NCBI GenBank assembly: GCA_002388905.1
Contig: DGNJ01000097.1
Coordinates: 1 to 12,458, forward strand
DNA length: 12,458 nt
Origin: Cellvibrionales bacterium UBA4495
GTDB taxonomy: Bacteria; Pseudomonadota; Gammaproteobacteria; Pseudomonadales; Porticoccaceae
Direction: 5' to 3'
Shown here: one piece after another, positions 7,763 through 12,458 of the stretch
Layout: each line of letters opens with the position of its first letter
Numbering within the stretch: the stretch's first letter is position 1
Translations under genes and position numbers: made by a program
The notes under the pieces: model-generated
What the model saw: the letters and a program-made list of their open reading frames with translations, nothing else
What the model was told of the DNA's origin: nothing
Databases searched by the model: none

Positions 7763-8406
7763 CTCGAGTTCCCCATTGCGACAGGCAGCAGTACGGGAAA
7801 GTCTGCCGGTTTGGCAGTGAGTTGATTGGGCGGAATCAATCCATCCCGGCGACTGACGGAAAATGCTACCCGGCCAAGTTCGGAGAAGTCGATCCAGGCG
7901 GTGGCAAACCGGTGTAGCGGCAGGGTTCGGTTACCGAAGGCCGGATCCCCAAGCAGCACGTTACCGCCCAGTATCCCCCGAAACACCACGAAGTGATTGT
8001 ATCCGTGCAGGCGTATGGGAACGATGGCCGGTCTGAGACGGCGAAGCTCGTCGAGAGTGACATCGCCGAATGCCTCGCCGCGATAGCCGCTTCGCGCTGC
8101 GTACCGCTTCATGTCCAGAAGGGAAAAGCCCTGCCGGATTCGCACAAGTTCAGGATTGCTCAGGTAGGCTTCGCGTCGGATAAGCTCCAGGGCGACTTGG
8201 TGCTCATTTACGTTTTCACCGTGTTGATAGCGGAGAATGGTCGCCAGTGCAGCAGCCCCGCAACTCAGGTCGAATTGTTGCAGGATAAGCTTGTCGGATC
8301 GCGCTTCGTACAGGGATAGAACGGCTTGATCGCCAGCGGCCGTGGCCGGCAGGATTAACCCAGCCGCCAGGGCTATCAGCAGGAGACAGGAACTTCTAGC
8401 GAGCAT
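7759..8406 (-). CDS. Periplasmic C39-family cysteine peptidase, FapD-like
   Basis: This 215-residue protein has a signal peptide (1-24, LPATAAG) and a stand-alone papain-like C39 domain. C39 peptidases cleave after a Gly-Gly or Gly-Ala leader motif. Usually they are fused to ABC exporters, but here there is no transporter and the enzyme is exported. The oxyanion-hole Gln is Q43 and the catalytic Cys is C49 in QQFDLSCGAAALATIL. The His is H138 in GYNHFVVFRG and the Asp is D154 in LGDPAFG, so the triad is complete. The segments GFSLLDMKRY and LLGDPAFG are characteristic of FapD, the C39 peptidase of the Pseudomonas fap operon. It lies between the small GG-motif protein (57 nt upstream) and the FapF-like barrel (4-nt overlap), which makes the GG protein its likely substrate. 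Enzyme family is secure; the substrate is inferred. Confidence 0.9.
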   Translation of the reverse strand: MLARSSCLLLIALAAGLILPATAAGDQAVLSLYEARSDKLILQQFDLSCGAAALATILRYQHGENVNEHQVALELIRREAYLSNPELVRIRQGFSLLDMKRYAARSGYRGEAFGDVTLDELRRLRPAIVPIRLHGYNHFVVFRGILGGNVLLGDPAFGNRTLPLHRFATAWIDFSELGRVAFSVSRRDGLIPPNQLTAKPADFPVLLPVAMGNSR

Positions 8407-8463
8407 GATCCACGCACCGGGTGGATGCCCCTGCGGGACTGGGTCCGCAGAGGCAAACCGGTC

Positions 8464-8796
8464 TTATTGGGTATACCAGATTGCGGTGTAGTCGGTATCG
8501 CCCGGCGCCGAAAACGGCCCGGCGGGACTGCCATTGCCATCGCCGTTGGTGGCATGCATGGGCACGCGGACGTCGGGGCCGCCGACGGTGTAGTATCCTT
8601 CGATCCCCAGTTCGCCGCCGTTCTTGGCGTGGAGCACATTCTCTGTAGTAATGACGGGGCAAACAAAGCCCGTGGGGGAGGGCGCCGCCCCGCCGGTAAC
8701 CCTGTCCATCTGTGCGTCGGTCAGTGGCACTGCGGCGTGAGCCCAACCCGTGGCCAGGCCAGCAGCAATCATTGCGGTTAGAGTCAGTCGTTTCAT
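8464..8796 (-). CDS. Small exported protein with double-glycine leader motif; probable secreted substrate
   Basis: This 110-residue protein has a short Sec signal peptide (1-21, ending AHA). Directly after it comes VPLTDAQMDRVTGG (23-36), which matches the double-glycine leader type LxxxxLxxVxGG recognised by C39 peptidases. Cleavage after G36 would free a 74-residue product rich in Gly, Asn, Asp, Pro and Thr, with a single Cys (C46) and a final TDYTAIWYTQ. I do not recognise a named family, and no bacteriocin or amyloid repeat is visible. It is the first gene after an ECF-type promoter and is followed by the C39 peptidase and the FapF-like barrel. The consistent reading is Sec export, periplasmic trimming at GG, then release through the barrel. 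The SD (TAGG, 8 nt upstream) is modest. Existence of the gene is well supported; its role is inferred. Confidence 0.82.
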   Translation of the reverse strand: MKRLTLTAMIAAGLATGWAHAAVPLTDAQMDRVTGGAAPSPTGFVCPVITTENVLHAKNGGELGIEGYYTVGGPDVRVPMHATNGDGNGSPAGPFSAPGDTDYTAIWYTQ

Positions 8797-8839
8797 TTTT
8801 GAACCTACGTTTACTTACATCAACAAGTGTTGCCGGATC

Positions 8840-8859
8840 GAGGGATATCAGCATCCCTC
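8840..8859 (-). promoter_or_regulatory. 5' UTR stem-loop at the start of the small-protein operon transcript
   Basis: Read on the minus strand, GAGGGAT and ATCCCTC form a perfect 7-bp stem with a 6-nt loop. The stem begins 10 nt after the CGAA -10 element, so it would sit within the first few nucleotides of the mRNA. Such 5' stems commonly protect transcripts from 5'-end-dependent decay, and a regulatory role is also possible. Confidence 0.5.
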
Positions 8860-8868
8860 TCTTTCTAT

Positions 8869-8894
8869 TTCGTAAGAGAGGCACGTTTAGTTAC
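8869..8894 (-). promoter_or_regulatory. ECF (SigF/ECF16-type) promoter of the small-protein/C39/barrel operon
   Basis: On the minus strand GTAACT (8889-8894) is followed after exactly 16 nt by CGAA (8869-8872). The same arrangement, with the longer identity CCACGTAACTA, precedes the sigma gene at 10316-10341. It fits the GTAACC-N16-CGAA consensus I recall for Caulobacter SigF, whose anti-sigma partner is NrsF, as here. It lies in the gap between the NrsF stop and the small-protein start. Confidence 0.85.
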
Positions 8895-8906
8895 GTGGCG
8901 GAGAAA

Positions 8907-9557
8907 TTAGGGGTGGTTTGACCGGTGCTGGAGTATCAGCCCGATAAAAAGACCCAGGGTGGCAACCAGCAACACCGGTGCGAAATGAGTCAGCAGAATG
9001 TGTCTGGCGCCATACATGCACGCCAGTTGCATCAGAAAAGCGGGAATTCCGCCTGCAGTAACGGCAATGGTGACTGCGGTGCGCGGCCAGTTAAGCACAT
9101 ATCGCCGTCCCGCGATCCAAATTCCCACAACTAACGCCGGCGCGGAATAGAGCAAGGTTTCCAGCGCGCAGTGGGGCCGTTTGCCAACCATTGTCGATTC
9201 CAGCGTGGGGATATAAAGGCCCGCCACGTAGCTTGACAGCCAGAGCGCCGTGGCGGCGACGGCCCAACGCGTCAGGCCTGGGGCGTTGCTGCCCGGAATG
9301 GCAGATTTGAGTCCGGCCGTACCCGTGAGGGCGATCGCTATCACTCCGATCACGGTTTCCAGGGCAAAGCGTGGCACCTCGAGTAGTTGTTCCTCGAAAC
9401 CGGGGCGGAAAGGTTGAACGGCCAACGTCAACAGGGCTACCAGAACAGTGCTGAACCCCAGCCAAAGGGCAGTGGTTGCCGTGCCCGCGCGAACGACGCT
9501 GACCGACGGTAAATCCGCGGTTAACTGCTTGATCAGTCTGTCCCGTGGCTGATTCAT
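8907..9557 (-). CDS. nrsF: NrsF (DUF1109) family membrane anti-sigma factor
   Basis: This 216-residue integral inner-membrane protein has six predicted transmembrane segments, near residues 28-47, 65-83, 97-116, 133-149, 160-178 and 188-208. They follow a short cytosolic N-terminus (DRLIKQLTADLPSV) typical of DUF1109/NrsF, which binds and inhibits its ECF sigma factor. Two cysteines, C130 (KRPHCALE) and C180 (QLACMYGA), sit where NrsF proteins have the conserved pair that, in Caulobacter, is reported to sense heavy metals. The start at 9557 is preferred over ATG codons at 9626 and 9644. It gives the expected family N-terminus and leaves a 34-nt gap after the sigma gene instead of an overlap. 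Cotranscribed with the sigma gene; a separate ECF promoter follows its stop codon. Confidence 0.9.
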   Translation of the reverse strand: MNQPRDRLIKQLTADLPSVSVVRAGTATTALWLGFSTVLVALLTLAVQPFRPGFEEQLLEVPRFALETVIGVIAIALTGTAGLKSAIPGSNAPGLTRWAVAATALWLSSYVAGLYIPTLESTMVGKRPHCALETLLYSAPALVVGIWIAGRRYVLNWPRTAVTIAVTAGGIPAFLMQLACMYGARHILLTHFAPVLLVATLGLFIGLILQHRSNHP

Positions 9558-9591
9558 CAGCGACGCAACCTCTGTCCTGTCGTGGTGAAGA

Positions 9592-10161
9592 TCACCGCAT
9601 CGTCTCCAGATGCCTGCGCAGTTCATGAAGTGCACGATGAACACGGACTTTCATGGCAGATTCGGAGATATTGAGTTTTGTGGCCGCCTCCGCCATTGTC
9701 AGCCCCATTACCTTAGTGAGAACCAATGCCTGGCGCGACGTTGCTCCCATCCCGGAAAACAATTGTTCGCTCTCAATGAGTGCGTCTGCACCCGGTTCCG
9801 TAAGACGATTTTGCTCTGTGGCTTCCTCTGCATATTTGTCGTAAGGGGGTGCCTGCCGGCTTTGTCGTCGCAGCATATCGACACTTTTGTGGCGGACAAT
9901 CGCAAACATCCAGGGTCGGAAAGGTCTGGCCGGATTGTAAGTATGACGGGCTTTGTGTATGGCCAGTAGACTTTCCTGCACGATATCCTCCTCGAAACCG
10001 ATGGGACCCAGGCGGCTTCGCACGTAGTTCTCGATGACAGTACCCAGCCTGGTTAGCAATCGCCGATAGCTGGCCTCGTCACCCCGCTGGGCGTTGACCA
10101 TCCACTGCGACCACTGGGCCTCTTCTGTTTCGGTCTGCGTCTCGTCTTCGGCACTGCTCAT
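9592..10161 (-). CDS. ECF sigma factor, SigF/ECF16-like, partner of NrsF
   Basis: This 189-residue sigma-70-family protein contains only regions 2 and 4. Region 2 spans about 17-103, with FEEDIVQESLLAIHKARHTY (core and -10 contacts) and FRPWMFAIVRHKSVDMLRR. Region 4 spans about 128-186, with the helix-turn-helix LTMAEAATKLNISESAMKVR. No C-terminal SnoaL or other extra domain is present. Pairing with a DUF1109 anti-sigma gene directly downstream is the hallmark of the ECF16/SigF group. A matching promoter lies 155 nt upstream of its own ATG, so the gene is probably autoregulated, and a second copy drives the secretion genes. The ATG at 10161 has only a weak SD (CAGGCAGGG about 17 nt upstream), and a 39-codon reading frame ends 8 nt before it, so coupled translation is possible. 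Confidence 0.93.
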   Translation of the reverse strand: MSSAEDETQTETEEAQWSQWMVNAQRGDEASYRRLLTRLGTVIENYVRSRLGPIGFEEDIVQESLLAIHKARHTYNPARPFRPWMFAIVRHKSVDMLRRQSRQAPPYDKYAEEATEQNRLTEPGADALIESEQLFSGMGATSRQALVLTKVMGLTMAEAATKLNISESAMKVRVHRALHELRRHLETMR

Positions 10162-10169
10162 GGGTAACG

Positions 10170-10289
10170 TCAGTTTCGCCCTGCCTGCTGATTAATGCTG
10201 CTATTGGATATGAACACAGCTTGGTTTGGCTCGGCACAAGCGACAGCATCGAAGATGGTCAAATCGCGGTGTTCATCGATCTTTACCAT
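10170..10289 (-). CDS. Possible short leader ORF upstream of the sigma gene
   Basis: A 39-codon frame begins at ATG (10287-10289), about 27 nt after the -10 element of the sigma promoter, and ends in TGA 8 nt before the sigma ATG. Its product begins MVKIDEHRDLTIFDAVAC and has no signal peptide or membrane segment. It has no good SD, so it may be chance. Its position filling the leader, and the weak SD of the sigma gene, are the only points in its favour. Confidence 0.2.
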   Translation of the reverse strand: MVKIDEHRDLTIFDAVACAEPNQAVFISNSSINQQAGRN

Positions 10290-10315
10290 TTTGATTGACG
10301 GTTTCAGTTAATCTA

Positions 10316-10341
10316 TTCGCAAAAATCGGCCCGATAGTTAC
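10316..10341 (-). promoter_or_regulatory. ECF (SigF/ECF16-type) promoter of the sigma-nrsF operon
   Basis: On the minus strand GTAACT (10336-10341) is followed after exactly 16 nt by CGAA (10316-10319). It shares 11 contiguous bases, CCACGTAACTA, with the promoter at 8869-8894, while the spacers are unrelated. This is the arrangement expected for positive autoregulation by the encoded sigma factor. The implied leader is about 150 nt. Confidence 0.85.
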
Positions 10342-10989
10342 GTGGTTTCCGACAGTTGGAGACGTAAAAGTTTTCTGAATCGGTTCTGATTGATTGTAAA
10401 GCCCTGCCAGGTTCAAGACTCTTTCGTGTTGGCAGGTCGACACCGGGCAGCCGCTCCAGAGTCTTCTGTCCGAATAAGGCATGGTATCTGATCGGCCATG
10501 GGCCGGTTTTGTGCCAGGGGCGCAGGGTCGGGGGATTTGCCTGCAACGGTTCCGCCATTATGCAGTCGCCGGCCGGGAGGCTTTCGATCCGCCGAAGACC
10601 GATCCATAAAGTAGTAAAGTCAGTATGCTAGGTTCGGCCTGATCCATTTGGTCGCACCCTAAAGAGTATAACAAGAGGCCCTCGTTTCAGGGCAGAATCC
10701 GCCAGTGCCCGTCACAGGGAAACAGGTTCTCCGTTTGACCCGGAAAGTCATTAACAAACTGAACCCCCGTCAGTGCCGTTAAATTTGCCGGCTTACCCAC
10801 CCCGATCATCCGATTCTCAATTGTTCCCTGGATCGGGGGCAAACGGATGCTTGAAAGAATGGTTTCATGCAAGATCCCGTCCCCATGGCGGACCGGTTGT
10901 GAGACTGCCATGGGGGCAGATTGATGGTAGGATGCCGGGCCTGTGTGCCGCGACCGTCTCTGCTGACTTTCCCGGAAAACCGCCAACCG
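10342..10989. other. Intergenic region between sigma promoter and MFS gene, no convincing gene
   Basis: Reading frames at 10313-10558 and 10413-10607 on the minus strand lack a plausible SD, overlap each other or the sigma promoter, and have no recognisable domain. A hairpin GCCCT-CGTTTC-AGGGC at about 10679-10694 lacks a T-tract. The minus-strand frame running from the MFS gene down to 10687 ends in a stretch (NRMIGVGKPANLTALTG) that vaguely recalls amidohydrolase C-termini, but this is too weak to call. A strong inverted repeat lies at 10879-10917. Confidence 0.55.
10879..10917 (+). promoter_or_regulatory. Stem-loop or operator just upstream of the MFS gene
   Basis: GTCCCCATGGC (10879-10889) pairs with GCCATGGGGGC (10907-10917) over 11 bp with one G·T pair and a 17-nt loop. 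It sits 6 nt before the ATG at 10924, and the GGGGG that could serve as SD for that start lies inside the stem. It may be an operator dyad or an RNA hairpin that limits translation. Confidence 0.45.
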
Positions 10990-12291
10990 ATGCAAAGCCC
11001 CAAGCAATCTCCCGACACGCGCCAATGGCCCGCCGCTCTCGCTGCCATGGAGTTGCCGGCCTTTCGCTGGCTGCTGTGGGGCAATGTCGCTTTTTTCCTG
11101 GCCATGCAGGGCCAGATGCTGACTCGTACCGTGCTGGCATGGCAGTTGACGCACCGGGAAATGTCGCTGGCCTACATCAATATCGCCTTTGCCGTTCCCA
11201 TGTTCCTGGTGTCCCTTTTTGCCGGGGCCGTGTGTGACCGGGTGGAACGGCGGCGCCTGATAATGATCGGGCAATCCCTCATCATTCTCAACGAGGTTTT
11301 TATCCTCGGTCTCCTGTGGCTGGAACGGCTGGAATTCTGGCACATGCTCGTTGCCGCTTCGGTGGGGGGCACTGTCGTGCCCTTTATCATGCCGGCACGC
11401 ACGGCAATCGTATTCAGCGTGGTCGGCCCCGGGCGTCTCGGCAACGCTATGGCGCTGTCGGGCAGTGTGATGAACCTGTCCCGGGTGGTAGGGCCGGCCC
11501 TGTTGGGGTTTGTTGTCGATATTTATACGGTCAAGGGCGCCTATTTACTTTCCACCCTGCTATACCTGTGCGCGTTCCTTTGTATGTTTGGGGTTCCCCG
11601 AAGCCGGTCCAGGGATTCGGGACGAAAGGCACTACTGGCGGATATAGCCCAGGGCTTTCGTTATATTGCCGGTCATCGCCAGTTGCTGGTGTGCCTGTTG
11701 TTCGGCCTGATGCCCATGATGCTCGCCATGCCGGTGCAGAATTTGCTGGTGGTCTTTGCCGACGAGGTCTGGGAGGTTGGCGAGCGGGGGCTCGGTATCC
11801 TCCTGGCAACGGCGGGGATGGGGGGTGTCCTGGGTTCTCTTTGGATCGCCCGGCGGGGGGAAAACCCCCGCCGGGTAAAAATCATGGTGGCCTGCGCCGC
11901 TGGGTTCGGGACATGCCTGCTGCTTTTCTCCCAGAGTCCGTCCTTCCTTCCCGCCCTGGTTGCGCTGTTGTTGGCCAATGGTTTCGCCAGCGCATGCCAG
12001 ACCCTCAATAACACGGTTATCCAGTTACTGGTCGACGATTCGGTCCGTGGCCGCATGACGTCTTTCATGATGATGTCGTTCAGCCTGACCCCTCTGGGGG
12101 TATTGCCCCTGGCCTTACTGGCGGAAAAAGCCAGCGCCCCCCTGGCGGTCGCCGTCGCCTCGGTACTGCTGATGGTAATCGTCGCTGTTTTTTATTTCGC
12201 CAGCGGGACACTGAGGCAAATGGACGAATCGGTTAAAAAGGTAATCCGGGAGCCGGCGGAAGCCACACCCAAGGATATGCCGGGGGCCTAG
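10990..12291 (+). CDS. MFS transporter, EntS/MFS_3-like exporter
   Basis: From the ATG at 10990 the protein is 433 residues with about 12 hydrophobic segments. It belongs to the MFS drug/siderophore exporter type (EntS/MFS_3) that pumps small molecules out using the proton gradient. The loop between helices 2 and 3 carries a motif-A-like sequence GAVCDRVERRR (about 79-89). Further family-like features are FIMPARTAIV, the N/C-half linker (about 188-205) and RGRMTSFMMMSF late in the second half. The upstream starts TTG 10921 and ATG 10924 would add 22-23 residues that are Cys/Pro-rich and unlike the family, so 10990 is preferred although it lacks a clear SD. The gene stands alone, divergent from the sigma operon, with tRNA-Arg downstream. 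Substrate unknown, and no siderophore genes are nearby. Confidence 0.88.
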   Translation: MQSPKQSPDTRQWPAALAAMELPAFRWLLWGNVAFFLAMQGQMLTRTVLAWQLTHREMSLAYINIAFAVPMFLVSLFAGAVCDRVERRRLIMIGQSLIILNEVFILGLLWLERLEFWHMLVAASVGGTVVPFIMPARTAIVFSVVGPGRLGNAMALSGSVMNLSRVVGPALLGFVVDIYTVKGAYLLSTLLYLCAFLCMFGVPRSRSRDSGRKALLADIAQGFRYIAGHRQLLVCLLFGLMPMMLAMPVQNLLVVFADEVWEVGERGLGILLATAGMGGVLGSLWIARRGENPRRVKIMVACAAGFGTCLLLFSQSPSFLPALVALLLANGFASACQTLNNTVIQLLVDDSVRGRMTSFMMMSFSLTPLGVLPLALLAEKASAPLAVAVASVLLMVIVAVFYFASGTLRQMDESVKKVIREPAEATPKDMPGA

Positions 12292-12325
12292 AAAGGCCGC
12301 ACACGCCTGTATTGCCCTTCAGTGT

Positions 12326-12355
12326 TTGGATTTTTAACCGGGGAATCCGTAAAAT
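12326..12355 (+). promoter_or_regulatory. Candidate sigma-70 promoter of tRNA-Arg
   Basis: TTGGAT (12326-12331) and TAAAAT (12350-12355) are 18 nt apart and lie about 65 nt before the tRNA. The leader contains a dyad TCGCGAC (12374-12380) / GTCGCGA (12396-12402) that may form a 5' stem processed during tRNA maturation. Confidence 0.5.
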
Positions 12356-12419
12356 GCCTGCACTTCGCTATGTTCGCGACTGGTCGCATCAGACGGTCGC
12401 GACGGAAGGGGCATTCTTC

Positions 12420-12458
<39 letters not shown>

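Noticed and set aside
8396..8884. 162-codon minus-strand frame overlapping the small exported protein
   Set aside because: It covers the ECF promoter's transcript start and has Arg-rich shadow composition, whereas the 8464-8796 frame has a signal peptide and GG motif.
10687..11343. 218-codon minus-strand frame at the MFS 5' end
   Set aside because: Most of it is antisense to the MFS gene with shadow-like His/Gln/Gly composition. The tail outside the MFS gene is too short to identify.
846..12419. Genomic island bounded by tRNA-His 3'-end direct repeats
   Set aside because: No second copy of the tRNA-His 3' end and no integrase gene is visible in the window, so island boundaries cannot be claimed.

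Overview
The window looks like chromosomal DNA of a Gram-negative, PHB-storing alphaproteobacterium. The evidence is a small alphaproteobacterial-type phasin, an ECF sigma factor paired with an NrsF (DUF1109) anti-sigma factor as in Caulobacter SigF-NrsF, an outer-membrane beta-barrel protein, many Sec signal peptides and moderately GC-rich coding DNA. The genus cannot be named from this sequence.

Layout, left to right. (1) 1-845: a phasin gene, a strong intrinsic terminator and a tRNA-His gene with an odd acceptor stem. (2) 846-1361: an intergenic stretch without a convincing gene. (3) 1362-6354, plus strand: two secreted proteins in probable operon. The first is a 1076-residue metallopeptidase with an HExxHxxGxxD zinc motif, a LamG-like domain, a duplicated 46-residue helical repeat and a Cys-rich C-terminus. 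The second is a 565-residue exported protein of unknown function. (4) 6355-6634: a convergent intergenic stretch. (5) 6635-10161, minus strand, five genes read right to left: ECF sigma factor, NrsF anti-sigma factor, a small exported protein with a double-glycine leader motif, a periplasmic C39-type cysteine peptidase (FapD-like), and a coiled-coil plus beta-barrel outer-membrane protein (FapF-like). (6) 10342-10989: intergenic. (7) 10990-12291: an MFS efflux protein on the plus strand. (8) 12420-12458: the 5' half of a tRNA-Arg(TCT) gene cut by the window end.

The most interesting part is region 5. The C39 peptidase and coiled-coil beta-barrel protein resemble the export half of the Pseudomonas functional-amyloid (Fap) system, but no FapB/FapC-like amyloid subunit is present. 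In their place is one 110-residue Sec-exported protein whose mature N-terminus carries LTDAQMDRVTGG, a C39-type double-glycine processing site. Two promoters, one before the sigma gene and one before the small-protein/peptidase/barrel operon, share CCACGTAACTA, then CGAA exactly 16 nt after GTAACT. This matches the GTAACC-N16-CGAA promoter type I recall for Caulobacter SigF. The sequence therefore suggests a self-regulating sigma/anti-sigma switch that turns on a compact two-step secretion pathway: Sec export, periplasmic GG cleavage, then passage through the outer-membrane barrel. The secreted product appears to be uncharacterised.
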